Shown: positions 36,545 through 45,393, counted from the stretch's first letter. The stretch: 64,000 nt of DNA from Leifsonia shinshuensis (GCF_013410375.1 NZ_JACCFL010000001.1:620001-684000), one strand, 5' to 3'. The notes: generated by a model from the letters alone, not told the origin. Numbers and translations: made by a program.

Positions 36545-37005
36545 TCGTCGACCTCCGTCGCCATCAGGAGGTACCCGAACTGCTCGGCGATCACCGCGAA
36601 GCCGTGCCGCTCGTACAGCCGGCGCGCACCGTGGTTGAGCGCCCAGACGGTCAGCGTCACGTGGTGGTGCGAGGCGAGGAGGCCGGCCAGCACGGTCGAG
36701 GCGATGCCGCGCCCGCGCCGCTCGCTGAGCACGGCCAGGTCGACCAGGTGGGTGCGTCCGCCCTCCCGGTGCACGGTGAACAGGCCGACCGGCTCGCCGT
36801 CGTCGAGGATGATCGACGTCTCGGCGTCAGGGTAGCGGGCGTGCCGGTCGGCGGAGTGCGCGCGGTACTGCAGCGCCAGCAGCGGGTCGAGGTCGGCGGC
36901 GGCCACCCCGGGGAACTCGCTCCGGCGGGCGTCGAGGAACACCCGGCGCAGGAACGCCTCATCGGCGGAGGTCGCCGCCCGCAGCTCGATGGTGCTCAGC
37001 GCCAT
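36541..37005 (-). CDS. GNAT N-acetyltransferase of the collar-protein operon
   Basis: A 154-residue single-domain GNAT. The acetyl-CoA loop is LSERRGRGIASTVLAGLLA (Q/RxxGxG/A as RRGRGIA), followed by LTVWALNHGARRLYERHGFAV with the N...A..LYE..GF motif. It is coupled at both ends: the stop of the Tat-DUF6916 gene overlaps its start by one base, and its own stop overlaps the next ATG by four. It might acetylate one of the collar proteins, but nothing in the sequence shows this. Confidence 0.85.
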   Translation of the reverse strand: MALSTIELRAATSADEAFLRRVFLDARRSEFPGVAAADLDPLLALQYRAHSADRHARYPDAETSIILDDGEPVGLFTVHREGGRTHLVDLAVLSERRGRGIASTVLAGLLASHHHVTLTVWALNHGARRLYERHGFAVIAEQFGYLLMATEVDE

Positions 37006-37445
37006 CACGCCGTCCGGTTCACCACGGCCTGCATCGTGCGGGTCATCCCACGCGGGCCGATCGGGCTGAGGAACAGGTCGACCGGCGGGACGCCGGAGCG
37101 ACGCAGCGTGTAGATGGCGTCCGACGCGACGAAGCCGGACGCGGAGAACAGGAGCGAGAAGCGGTGCTCGTCGCCCCGGGAGCCCCCCGGCACGTCCTCG
37201 ATCGCGGTCAGCAGGAGGTCGATGCTGCGGTCGCCGTCGTCGGCGCGGAACATCCCCCCGACGGCCGGCGCGAAGAGCGAGCGGACGGGGTCGACCACGG
37301 CAGGGGAGGCGGCGGTCGCGGCCGCGCGGCGGAGGCCGCCGGCGAGCGCGGGGGCCGCTGCGCCCGTCACCGTGCCGAGGGCGCCGAGCGCGCCGAGGCC
37401 GCCGAGCGCCGTGGTCATCACAGCGCGGCGCGACACGTCGGGCAC
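37005..37445 (-). CDS. Tat-signal DUF6916-like protein, first gene of the collar operon
   Basis: A 146-residue exported protein. The signal has DVSRRAVMTTALGGLGALG, with the twin arginine at residues 6-7 and a long hydrophobic core. The mature part repeats the DUF6916 pattern (GGMFRADDGDRSIDLLLTAIEDV, HRFSLLFSASG, DAIYTLRRSGVPPVDLFLSPIGP, MQAVVNR), so it is a paralogue of the protein at 36245. It starts with GTG 37445 after AGGAAGGA at 7 bases. Export by Tat implies that at least part of this system works outside the membrane. Confidence 0.72.
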   Translation of the reverse strand: MPDVSRRAVMTTALGGLGALGALGTVTGAAAPALAGGLRRAAATAASPAVVDPVRSLFAPAVGGMFRADDGDRSIDLLLTAIEDVPGGSRGDEHRFSLLFSASGFVASDAIYTLRRSGVPPVDLFLSPIGPRGMTRTMQAVVNRTA

Positions 37446-37622
37446 GGTCGGTCCTTCCTGGCCGGGTTCGCTCCACGCGGCCGGGTTCCGCGGAGCATGG
37501 ATGCGAGCTTAGGGCATGGGCGCGCTGTCGCTCTGGCCCGCAGAGAGGGGGCATCCGGGCGTGCCGTGCCGTCGATAGCATCGACCTGCCCATACCCGAT
37601 CGCGCGAGGGGACCCGACCTCC

Positions 37623-40600
37623 ATGCCGCACACGACCGTGCCGTCGACCCGTCCCTCGTCGACGTACGGTCGCCGCCTCCCGCTCGCCGCGATCGGCGTG
37701 GTGACCGCGCTGGCGGCCGCGCTGCTCGGCGGGGCGCTTCCCGCGCAGGCGGCCGGGACCATCAGCGTGGGGACCTCGGCCGACGGGGACGCCAACAACG
37801 CGTGCACCGACCCCAACGTCACGGCGACCGCGTTGCCGGTGACGCTGCGCAACGCGATCTGCGTGGCGAACAACCTGGGCGGCGCCCAGACGGTCTCCGT
37901 CCCGGCGGGGACGTACCGGCTGGCCGCGAACTCCGGTGCGTTGCAGGTGGGCACCCGGGCGGGAGCGAACATCACCATCGACGGCGGCACGACCGCGCCG
38001 ACCATCGTCGGCGACGGCACGCACCAGGTGTTCCTGCTCGACCCCCAGACGATCGGGAACGTGAGCGTCACGCTCGCGGGCCTCACGGTCACCGGCGGCG
38101 TGGACAACGTGTTCGGCGGCGGCGCCGTGGTCGGCGGCTCGCCGGACCCCGCGGCGCCGGACTCCCTCACCATCAACGGCTCGGTGTTCTCCGGCAACGC
38201 GGCGAACACCACCGGAGGCTCGACCGCGAACCCGGGCGGCGCTGTGCAGTTCATCGGCGGCTCTCTCGTGGTGCAGAACTCGACGTTCACGAACAACGAC
38301 GCCGGAGTCGGCTCGGGCGGCGCGATCTACTACCAGACCGTCGGGACGCAGGGCCAGAAGCTCAGCGTCACGGGCAGCACGTTCACCGGCAACCGCGCGA
38401 CGGCGACCGGGGTCACCGGCGGATCGGCGATCGCCGTCAGCGACCCGTCGGGCGGGAACTCGCTGTCGATCAGCGGCTCCACGATCAGCGGCAACACCGT
38501 CACGGCCGGGACCGGCGCGTTCCACGGCGCCGTCTGGCTGGACGGCGGAGCGCTCGACGTGTCGAGCTCCGTCCTCACCGGCAACACCGGCACAACCGGA
38601 GACGGCTCGGCGGTGTCGGTGACCTCCGGCACGCTGACCGGCCAGTACGACCGGATCACCGGCAACGGCGGCGCCGCGGTCGACCGGATCGGCGGCTCCG
38701 TCGCGCTGACCCGGTCCTGGTGGGGCTGCAACGGCGGGCCGGGCGGGGCCGGCTGCGACACAGTCGCCGGCGCGGTGACCGTCTCCCCGGTCCTGACGCT
38801 CGCCCTCGCGGCATCGCCGACCACGGTGCTGCAGCCCGCGACGATGACTCAGGTCACGGCCTCGCTGGTGGACGCGCTCGGCGCGACCCCGCCCGCCGGC
38901 TCCCTCGGCGCCTTCGCCGGCCTGTCCGTCGCGTGGAGCGTCGGCGGCATCGCCGGGGCGTCCGTGTCGCCGAGCTCGACGGCGCTCGCCTCCGGCTCGG
39001 CCTCGACCACGTTCACCTCGGCGCGGACCGGCAGTGCCACCGTCAGCGCCGCCTTCGCGGGCGGGTGGTCCACGCTCGCCGTGCCGGTGTACGCGCTCCC
39101 GGTCGTCACGACCGCCGGCCCGCTCACCGCCGTCGTCGGAACCCCGTCGACGGCCACCGTGACCGCGACCGGCTACCCGGTGCCGACGCTGTCGCTCGTC
39201 GGTTCCGCGCCCGCCGGTCTCGTCTTCCACGACAACGGCGACGGGACCGGATCGTTCACCGGCACGCCGACCGGTCCGGCCGGGGACACCGCCGTGTCGA
39301 TCCTCGCGCACAACGCGGCGGGCGACGCCACCCGGCCCCTCACCTTCTCGGTGTACCAGGCGCCGGCGTTCACGAGCGCCAACGCGACCACCTTCAGCGT
39401 GGGCAGCGCTGGCTCGTTCACGGTCACCACCAGCGGCCGTCCGAGCAATCCCGCCGTGACGGTCTCCGGTGCGCTCCCGGCCGGCGTCACGTTCCACGAC
39501 AACGGTGACGGCACGGCGACCATCGCGGGCACTCCCGCCGCGGGCGCCGGCGGCGTGGCGCCGCTCACCCTGACCGCGAACAACGGCCAGGGCTCGCCCG
39601 CCGTCCAGTCGTTCGCTCTGACCGTCCAGGAGGCGCCGCGCCTCACCAGCGGCACGCAGGCCACCGCGCGGGTCGGCGTCCCGTTCAGCTACACCGTGAC
39701 GACCGCGCACGCGTACCCGGTGCCGACGCTCGGCGTGATCGGCGCCCTCCCGGCGGGCCTCGCGTTCCACGACAACGGCGACGGCACGGCGACCATCTCC
39801 GGCACTCCGGCCGGCCCGGGCCAGACCGCGGCGCTCACCGTCTCCGCCGCGAACGGCGTCGGGCCGGTGGTCACGGCCTCCCTGACCCTCCTCGTCGAGC
39901 AGCTCCCGGCGATCACGACGGCCGCGCAGAACCAGTCGGTCGCGACCGGCGGCACGGCCACCTTCACCGCCGCGGCGTCCGGCTACCCCGCGCCGACCGT
40001 GCAGTGGGCGGTCTCCGCCGACGGCGGCGCGACGTACCAGGACCTCCCCGGCGAGACCGCGCCGACGCTGAGCTTCACCGCGGCGCTCTCCGACAGCGGC
40101 CACCGCTACCGCGCCACCTTCACCAACCAGGCGGGCGCCGTCAGCACGGACGCCGCGCTCACGGTCGGCCAGACGCCGCTGATCACCAGCTCCGGGGGGA
40201 CCACCTTCACGGTCGGGACGGCCGGATCGTTCCGGGTCACGACCTCGGGCATCCCCGCGGCCGCGCTCACCGCGAGCGGGACGCTGCCGGGCTGGCTGAG
40301 CTTCACCGACGCCGGCGACGGCACGGCGACGATCGCCGGGACCCCGCCCGCCGGCTCGGGTGGCGTCCACACCTTCACCATCACCGCGGCGAACGGCTAC
40401 CTGCCGCAGGCGACGCAGAGCTTCGCGCTGACCGTCGCGGAGTCGCCGGCGATCACGAGCGCGGCGGCGGGGACGCTGACGGCCGGGACGGCGGGGGGTC
40501 TCACCGTCACCACGACGGCCGGCTACCCTGCGGCGACGGCGCTGCATGTGTCCGGCGCGCTGCCGTCCGGCGTGCGGTTCGTCGACAACGGCGACGGGAC

Positions 40601-41480
40601 CGGTTCCTTCACCGGGACCCCCGCCGCCGGCTCCGGAGGCGTCTACCCGGTGACCGTCACGGCCGCCAACACGCTGGCGCCCGCGGCCTCCCAGAGCTAC
40701 ACCCTCACCGTGAACGAGGCCGCCGCCTTCACCAGTGCGGCGACGCTGGCCGTCGAGCGCGGCGTGGACGTCGACTTCCGCATCGTCACCGGGCACGCCT
40801 ACCCGGCGGTCGGCGCGATCGCCCTGAGCGGGACCCTCCCGTCCGGGCTGGCCTTCCACGACAACGGCGACGGCACCGCGACGATCACCGGGATCACGCT
40901 GGACCCGGCGGGCGTCGGCACCGTGACGCTGACGGCGGGCGGCGCGACCCAGACCCTGAGCGTGACGGTGGCGGACGTGCCGGCGCTCAGCCTCCCGCTG
41001 CTGCCCCCGGCGCCGGACGGACCCGTCGCCGGTGTGCTGGGCTCGCCGGTCGCCGGCCAGTCCGTCACGCTGACCGCGTCCGGCTTCGCGGGCGACTCCC
41101 CGGTGACCTTCGGCATCTACTCCAGCCCGGTGGCGCTCGCGACGGTGAACGCGGACAGCAGCGGCGTCGCCACGGCGACGGTCGTCATCCCCGCCGGCTA
41201 CACGGGTGCGCACTCGCTGGTCGCGGTCGGCACGGCGCCGGACGGGAGCGACCGCGTGCTGCGGACCGACATCCAGCTGCCCGGCGCGTCGACCGGGACG
41301 GGAGGCGGCGGCTCCGGCGGTTCCGGCTCGGCGGCCGGATCCGGCTCCGGCGCGTCCACTGCCGCGCAGAGCGGTCTGGCGGCGACGGGCAGCGATGTGA
41401 CGCCGGTGGCGCTGCTCGCGCTGTCCCTGCTCGCCGCGGGCGCGCTGCTGCTGGTTCGCAGGCGGGCGCGGCGGGCGTAG
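37623..41480 (+). CDS. Large LAxTG-anchored surface protein with beta-helix and Ig-like repeats
   Basis: A 1,285-residue cell-wall protein. Signal peptide to about residue 41 (ALPAQA/AGT). Residues of about 45-370 form a right-handed parallel beta-helix with many (S/T)GNxxTxxxGG turns. At about 420-1190 lie six putative-Ig (He_PIG) repeats with the signature LP(A/S)G(L/V)xFHDNGDGTaTIxGTP, one Ig-like domain in the middle (QWAVSADGGATYQDL) and a final beta domain. A Gly/Ser spacer precedes LAATG, a hydrophobic helix and RRRARRA, a sorting signal for class E sortase. GAGGGG lies before ATG 37623. It is divergent from the collar operon. It is probably an adhesin or polysaccharide-binding protein. 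Confidence 0.85.
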   Translation: MPHTTVPSTRPSSTYGRRLPLAAIGVVTALAAALLGGALPAQAAGTISVGTSADGDANNACTDPNVTATALPVTLRNAICVANNLGGAQTVSVPAGTYRLAANSGALQVGTRAGANITIDGGTTAPTIVGDGTHQVFLLDPQTIGNVSVTLAGLTVTGGVDNVFGGGAVVGGSPDPAAPDSLTINGSVFSGNAANTTGGSTANPGGAVQFIGGSLVVQNSTFTNNDAGVGSGGAIYYQTVGTQGQKLSVTGSTFTGNRATATGVTGGSAIAVSDPSGGNSLSISGSTISGNTVTAGTGAFHGAVWLDGGALDVSSSVLTGNTGTTGDGSAVSVTSGTLTGQYDRITGNGGAAVDRIGGSVALTRSWWGCNGGPGGAGCDTVAGAVTVSPVLTLALAASPTTVLQPATMTQVTASLVDALGATPPAGSLGAFAGLSVAWSVGGIAGASVSPSSTALASGSASTTFTSARTGSATVSAAFAGGWSTLAVPVYALPVVTTAGPLTAVVGTPSTATVTATGYPVPTLSLVGSAPAGLVFHDNGDGTGSFTGTPTGPAGDTAVSILAHNAAGDATRPLTFSVYQAPAFTSANATTFSVGSAGSFTVTTSGRPSNPAVTVSGALPAGVTFHDNGDGTATIAGTPAAGAGGVAPLTLTANNGQGSPAVQSFALTVQEAPRLTSGTQATARVGVPFSYTVTTAHAYPVPTLGVIGALPAGLAFHDNGDGTATISGTPAGPGQTAALTVSAANGVGPVVTASLTLLVEQLPAITTAAQNQSVATGGTATFTAAASGYPAPTVQWAVSADGGATYQDLPGETAPTLSFTAALSDSGHRYRATFTNQAGAVSTDAALTVGQTPLITSSGGTTFTVGTAGSFRVTTSGIPAAALTASGTLPGWLSFTDAGDGTATIAGTPPAGSGGVHTFTITAANGYLPQATQSFALTVAESPAITSAAAGTLTAGTAGGLTVTTTAGYPAATALHVSGALPSGVRFVDNGDGTGSFTGTPAAGSGGVYPVTVTAANTLAPAASQSYTLTVNEAAAFTSAATLAVERGVDVDFRIVTGHAYPAVGAIALSGTLPSGLAFHDNGDGTATITGITLDPAGVGTVTLTAGGATQTLSVTVADVPALSLPLLPPAPDGPVAGVLGSPVAGQSVTLTASGFAGDSPVTFGIYSSPVALATVNADSSGVATATVVIPAGYTGAHSLVAVGTAPDGSDRVLRTDIQLPGASTGTGGGGSGGSGSAAGSGSGASTAAQSGLAATGSDVTPVALLALSLLAAGALLLVRRRARRA
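38800..41000 (+). repeat. Internal Ig-like (He_PIG) repeat array
   Basis: Repeat units of roughly 85-90 codons recur, each with an FHDNGDGT-type core (DNA cores TTCCACGACAACGGCGACGG near 39226, 39490, 39766 and 40854, and diverged near 40300 and 40575). The third-position sequence is also similar between units, suggesting recent duplication or gene conversion. Confidence 0.7.
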
Positions 41481-41530
41481 CCTCCCGGACGCGTGATCCG
41501 GCACCCCGGAGACTGTTCACCCGGCGGGCG

Positions 41531-41536
41531 TAGGCT
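41531..41536 (+). promoter_or_regulatory. -10 hexamer TAGGCT, leaderless start of alcohol dehydrogenase
   Basis: TAGGCT with a 7-base gap (CGGACGC) to ATG 41544. Confidence 0.55.
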
Positions 41537-41543
41537 CGGACGC

Positions 41544-42593
41544 ATGCTTGCGACCATCATCCACGGAGAGCGCGACGTGCGCCTCGAAGAAGTCCCCGAC
41601 CCCGTCCTCTCGACCGGCGGAGACGCCATCGTGCGCGTCGTGGCGGCGTGCGTCTGCGGGTCGGACCTGTGGCCCTACCGCGGCGTGACGCCGACCGCGT
41701 CCCCGCGCCGCATCGGCCACGAGTTCGTCGGCGTCGTCGAGGAGGTGGGCCCCGACGTGCGGACCATCGCCGTCGGCGACTTCGTCATCGCCCCGTTCTA
41801 CGACTGCGACATGACCTGCGTGAACTGCAAGAACGGCGTCAGCACCTCCTGCCTGCACGGCGGCTGGTGGGGCGCCGAGGACCAGCTCGGCGGCTTCGCC
41901 GACGGCGGCCAGGGCCAGAAGGTGCGCGTTCCGCACGCCGACGGCTCCCTGGTCGCGACCCCGGAGTACCCGCGCCCGGAGCTCATCCCCAGCCTCCTCA
42001 CCCTGTCCGACGTGATGGGCACCGGCCACCACGCCGCCGTCTCGGCGGGCGTCACCGAGGGCAGCACCGTGGTCGTGGTCGGCGACGGCGCGGTCGGCCT
42101 GTGCGCCGTGCTCGCCTCCGCCCGGCTCGGCGCCTCCCGCATCGTCGCCATGTCCCGGCACGAGTCGCGGCAGGCGCTCGCGCGGGAGTTCGGCGCGACC
42201 GACATCGTCGCCGAGCGCGGCGACGCGGGCGTCGCCGCCGTCAAGGAGCTGTTCGACGGCATCGGCCCGGACTGCGTCCTGGAGGCCGTCGGCACCAAGG
42301 AGTCGATGGACCAGGCGATCCGCTCCGCGCGCCCCGGCGGCATGGTCGGCTACGTCGGCGTCCCGAACGGCGGGGCCGAGCTGCCGATCCGCGCGCTGTT
42401 CAGCAGCAACGTCGGCGTGAACGGCGGCGTCGCTCCGGTCCGCAACTACGTGGAGGAGCTGCTGCAGGACGTCTGGTCCGGCGCGATCGAGCCGGGCAAG
42501 GTCTTCGACCTGGAGCTGCCGCTGACCGACATCGCCGAGGCGTACGCCGCGATGGACGAGCGCCGCGCGATCAAGACCCTCGTGCGCCCCTAG
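41544..42593 (+). CDS. Zinc-dependent alcohol dehydrogenase (MDR family)
   Basis: A 349-residue medium-chain dehydrogenase. Catalytic-zinc motif CVCGSDLWPYRG (Cys) with GHEFVGVVEEVG (His-Glu); the structural-zinc loop is reduced to CDMTCVNCKNGVSTSC, which retains four cysteines. Cofactor motif VVGDGAVGLCAVLASA, followed by MSRHESR, where a His/Arg replaces the acidic residue and suggests NADP. It lacks features of Tdh and resembles glutathione-independent alcohol or aldehyde reductases of this class. The gene is flanked by its leaderless promoter and a strong terminator, hence monocistronic. Confidence 0.88.
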   Translation: MLATIIHGERDVRLEEVPDPVLSTGGDAIVRVVAACVCGSDLWPYRGVTPTASPRRIGHEFVGVVEEVGPDVRTIAVGDFVIAPFYDCDMTCVNCKNGVSTSCLHGGWWGAEDQLGGFADGGQGQKVRVPHADGSLVATPEYPRPELIPSLLTLSDVMGTGHHAAVSAGVTEGSTVVVVGDGAVGLCAVLASARLGASRIVAMSRHESRQALAREFGATDIVAERGDAGVAAVKELFDGIGPDCVLEAVGTKESMDQAIRSARPGGMVGYVGVPNGGAELPIRALFSSNVGVNGGVAPVRNYVEELLQDVWSGAIEPGKVFDLELPLTDIAEAYAAMDERRAIKTLVRP

Positions 42594-42605
42594 CGCTCGC
42601 GGAAA

Positions 42606-42647
42606 ACGAAGGAGGGCACGTCGCGTTCGCGACGTGCCCTCCTTCGT
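42606..42647. terminator. Perfect 19-bp terminator hairpin
   Basis: Bases 42606-42624 pair with 42629-42647 over a GTTC loop, 12 bases after the dehydrogenase stop and 17 bases from the stop of the converging nitroreductase gene. Confidence 0.88.
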
Positions 42648-42664
42648 GTGCGGGGCGGGACGGG

Positions 42665-43255
42665 TCAGGCGTTGACGAGCAGGACCTCGTCGAGCGCGTT
42701 GCGGGTGCGCGGGGCGAGCTCGCGCTCGCGGAGCGGCTCCGGCAGCGCCTCCGCGTCGCCGAGCATGCCGACGGCGGTCACCGAGACCGGAACGAAGCGC
42801 TCGTCGATGTCGAACGCCGCACGCAGGCCGGCCGCGTCGAAGCCGCCCATCTGGTGCGTGTGGAGGCCGTCGTGGTGGGCCTGGACGCTGAAGTGCGCGA
42901 CCGCCTGGCCGACGTCGTAGGTCGCCCAGCGGCGCTCGTTGCCCTCGGCGTCGGCGACCTCGGCGAGGGCGACGACCAGCGCGCCGGCGGCTCCGGCCCA
43001 GGCCTGGTTGAAGCCCATCAGGTTGGCCACGATGGTGTCGAACGCCGCACTGCCGCGCCGGGCGACGATGAAGCGCCAGGGCTGCGAGTTGTTGGCGGAC
43101 GGCGACCAGCGCGCGGCCTCGAGGGCGGCGGTCAGCTTGTCCTGGTCGATCACGGCCTCGGCGTCGAAGGCGCGCGGGCTCCAGCGCTCGGCGAGCGCGG
43201 GCAGCAGGGGGAAGGACGTGTCGGCGGTGCGGGTGACGGTGTCGGTCAGCGACAT
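42665..43255 (-). CDS. Nitroreductase-family FMN-dependent oxidoreductase
   Basis: A 196-residue flavoprotein. RWSPRAFD, EAARWSPSANNSQPWRFIVARRG (FMN phosphate binding) and the middle VGQAVAHFSVQAHHDGLHTHQMGGFD are typical of the nitroreductase fold; the C-terminus RELAPRTRNALDEVL supplies the flavin-binding arginine. Relatives reduce nitro-compounds, quinones or enones, or dehalogenate. ATG 43255 follows AGGAGATC. It runs the same way as the CorA-like gene upstream, 108 bases away. Confidence 0.9.
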   Translation of the reverse strand: MSLTDTVTRTADTSFPLLPALAERWSPRAFDAEAVIDQDKLTAALEAARWSPSANNSQPWRFIVARRGSAAFDTIVANLMGFNQAWAGAAGALVVALAEVADAEGNERRWATYDVGQAVAHFSVQAHHDGLHTHQMGGFDAAGLRAAFDIDERFVPVSVTAVGMLGDAEALPEPLRERELAPRTRNALDEVLLVNA

Positions 43256-43363
43256 GAGGGGATCTCCTCGACGGGTGGGAACAGGGTGACGAGGCTCCAT
43301 TGCCCAGCTATGTCGATGTGAACACATGGACCTGGGAGAGTATTCCAGGAATGGGTGACGTGT

Positions 43364-44353
43364 CTACAACCAGTCCTTGCGCTTGAACGTCACGTACAGG
43401 CCGCCGCACCCGACGACCATCAGCAGCGTGGACGTCCACAGGCCGCCGACCGTGTTGAAGCCCGGGTAGGGCAGGTTCTGCCCGTAGAAGCCGGTCACCG
43501 CGGCGGGGATGGCGATGATCGCCGCCCAGCTCGTCACCTTCTTCATGATGACATTGAGGCGATTGCCCTCCATCGCGATCTGGGTGTCCGACAGCGCGGT
43601 GACCAGGTCGCGCAGCGAGTCCGCCCACTCCACGTGGTGCACGCCGCGGTCGTAGAGCCCCTGGAAGAGCGGGAACAACGACGGGCTGACGCAGTCCGCC
43701 TCGCGGCGCAGCAGGGCGTCCACCGCGTCGCGCAGCGGCAGCAGGCAGCGCCGCAGCCGGGAGGCCGACTTGCGCAGCCGGTAGACACGGTTCTGGATCG
43801 CCGCCGGCTTGTTGCCGGGCGTCAGGAGCACGTCCTCGATGTCGTCGAGCTCGTCGTCCAGGGCGTTCAGCGCGGATCCGGCCTCGCCGAGGAGCTCGTC
43901 CAGCACCAGCCAGAGCAGCCAGCCGACGCCCTGGTCGCGGTGCCGCTTCTCGGTGTCGAGCCGGGCGCGCAGCGGCTCGAAGTCGAAGCCGCCGTCGTGG
44001 TCGAGGATCAGCAGCCGGGGGAGCACGTAGATGTGCAGGTCGGCGACGACGAGCTGGAACGTCGGCTCCTCCAGCTGCACCCGGTGGGTGGAGAGGCGGA
44101 CGTGCGCACCCGCGACCATCGGCGTGTGGCCGCTGGAGGCCGACGCCGGCGGGTGGAGGAGCTCCGGCGCGCCGAGGTGCTCGGCGAGTTCCGAGAGCTG
44201 CAGCCGGTCCGGGTCCCGGATCTCGAGATAGCCGAAGGCCGTCGACGTCTGCAGCGCCTCCATCAACTCGGCGAGCGAGCCGACCTCCGTGCGCTCGTCC
44301 CCGTCGAAGAGCGCCCCCCGGAGCCGGAGGGACTCCTGAACCTGCTGCGACAC
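43364..44353 (-). CDS. CorA-family divalent cation transporter with YGQN motif
   Basis: A 329-residue protein with the CorA layout: an N-terminal alpha/beta cytoplasmic domain (about 1-150), long stalk helices (DELDDIEDVLLTPGNKPAAIQNRVYRL split over the region 165-195, DTQIAMEGNRLNVIMKKVT at 260-278) and two C-terminal membrane helices. The pore motif between the helices, GMN in CorA, reads GQN (Y290-G291-Q292-N293). The end KRKDWL is the usual basic tail. GMN variants occur in related exporters or zinc transporters, so Mg2+ uptake should not be assumed. GAGGAGG precedes the start. Confidence 0.85.
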   Translation of the reverse strand: MSQQVQESLRLRGALFDGDERTEVGSLAELMEALQTSTAFGYLEIRDPDRLQLSELAEHLGAPELLHPPASASSGHTPMVAGAHVRLSTHRVQLEEPTFQLVVADLHIYVLPRLLILDHDGGFDFEPLRARLDTEKRHRDQGVGWLLWLVLDELLGEAGSALNALDDELDDIEDVLLTPGNKPAAIQNRVYRLRKSASRLRRCLLPLRDAVDALLRREADCVSPSLFPLFQGLYDRGVHHVEWADSLRDLVTALSDTQIAMEGNRLNVIMKKVTSWAAIIAIPAAVTGFYGQNLPYPGFNTVGGLWTSTLLMVVGCGGLYVTFKRKDWL

Positions 44354-44528
44354 GCGACCTCCTCGTTGGCTGACGATCCAACCTACGACCTCCCCGCTGA
44401 GTCGTCGCCGGTTGAACGTGATGGACTTCTCATGATCGGGCCGCGGCGCCGCCCCAATCCGGGTGGCACTTCCCGCCCGCCGGGCCGCTGCCTAGGCTGA
44501 GCGCGCACACACAAGGAGGAGGCCACCG

Positions 44529-44879
44529 ATGTCTGAGGGGATCGACCCCACCGTCCCGCCATCCGGTGCCGGCTGCGTAGAGTGCGACGCGTCCGGCGGG
44601 TGGTGGGTCCACCTCCGCCGCTGCGCGGAGTGCGGCCACGTCGGCTGCTGCGACTCCTCGCTCTCCCGGCACGCTCGCGCGCACGCCGCCGCGACCGGTC
44701 ATCCCGTCGCCCAGAGCTTCGAGCCGGGGGAGGACTGGTTCTGGGACTACGCGCTCGACGCGTACGTCGACGGCCCGCGCCTCGCTCCGCCGGACAGCCA
44801 TCCCGACACGCAGACCACCCCGGGACCGGCCGACCGGGTGCCCGCCGATTGGCGGGCCCGACTCGCGGCGCGCGGCTGA
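44529..44879 (+). CDS. UBP-type zinc-finger protein
   Basis: A 116-residue protein. Residues 16-60 hold a ZnF-UBP-like set: CVECDASGGWWVHLRRCAEC (split), GHVGCCDSSLSRHARAHAAATGHPVAQSFEPGEDWFWDY, with the paired cysteines and histidines for two or three zinc ions. In eukaryotes this fold binds the ubiquitin C-terminus; bacterial versions are small stand-alone proteins of unknown role. An Arg-rich, Pro-rich C-terminus follows. AGGAGGAGG precedes ATG 44529, and TAGGCT at 44492 is a likely -10, so this gene, unlike many neighbours, has a leader. Confidence 0.85.
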   Translation: MSEGIDPTVPPSGAGCVECDASGGWWVHLRRCAECGHVGCCDSSLSRHARAHAAATGHPVAQSFEPGEDWFWDYALDAYVDGPRLAPPDSHPDTQTTPGPADRVPADWRARLAARG

Positions 44880-44892
44880 CCGGAGGGCGAGC

Positions 44893-45393
44893 TCAGGGCA
44901 CCAGGTTCTGGTACTGGGGCAGCGATCCGTCCAGCACCGGCACCTCGAGGGTCTCCGTCATGGTGCTGGTCTGGAACGTCACCGGGGCGAGCGAACCCGG
45001 CTGCGCGCCGAGGCCGTCGAAGGTGACCGTCTCCCCATCGGGCGTCCCGACCTGCACCGACTCGGACGCCTTCACGGTGACCGTCTCGGAGCCGGCGTGG
45101 GTGACGATCCGCACGTCCTCGCTCGACGTGCCCTGGTTGACGAGGGTGGCGACCAGGCTCGCGAGCGACGACGAGTGCTTCGTGAGCAGGACGGCGTTGC
45201 CGATGAAGATTGGCCCGATGTCGCCGTTGACCCCGGTGGCGGTCTCCTGGATGTACTTCGTGTCCTGCGGGGCGATCAGATCGCACCCGGCCAGCAGCCC
45301 CAGGACGGCGACCCCGACCAGCGCGGCGGAGACACGGCGGCGGGTCAGGCCGCGACGGACGGTGCGGGTTGCGGTGCCGGCGTCTGCGCTCAC
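44893..45393 (-). CDS. Putative lipoprotein
   Basis: A 166-residue exported protein. A basic N-terminus (RTVRRGLTRRR) and hydrophobic core end in the lipobox LLAGC with C37. The mature part is beta-rich, Thr/Val-rich and has no cysteines other than C37; TKYIQETATGVNGDIGPIFIGNAVLL and the VRIVTHAGSETVTVK region suggest a small Ig-like or cupredoxin-like domain. Family unknown; similar lipoproteins are common in Microbacteriaceae. It starts with GTG 45393, supported by TATGCT 6 bases upstream. Confidence 0.75.
   Translation of the reverse strand: MSADAGTATRTVRRGLTRRRVSAALVGVAVLGLLAGCDLIAPQDTKYIQETATGVNGDIGPIFIGNAVLLTKHSSSLASLVATLVNQGTSSEDVRIVTHAGSETVTVKASESVQVGTPDGETVTFDGLGAQPGSLAPVTFQTSTMTETLEVPVLDGSLPQYQNLVP

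Noticed and set aside
37509..41504. A 1,331-codon open frame on the minus strand opposite the large surface protein
   Set aside because: It is opened by high G+C and the codon pattern of the real gene; its translation is Arg/Gly/Asp low-complexity with no domain. The same applies to the long antisense frames at 16409-19327, 22144-24801, 27002-30289 and 48869-51094.
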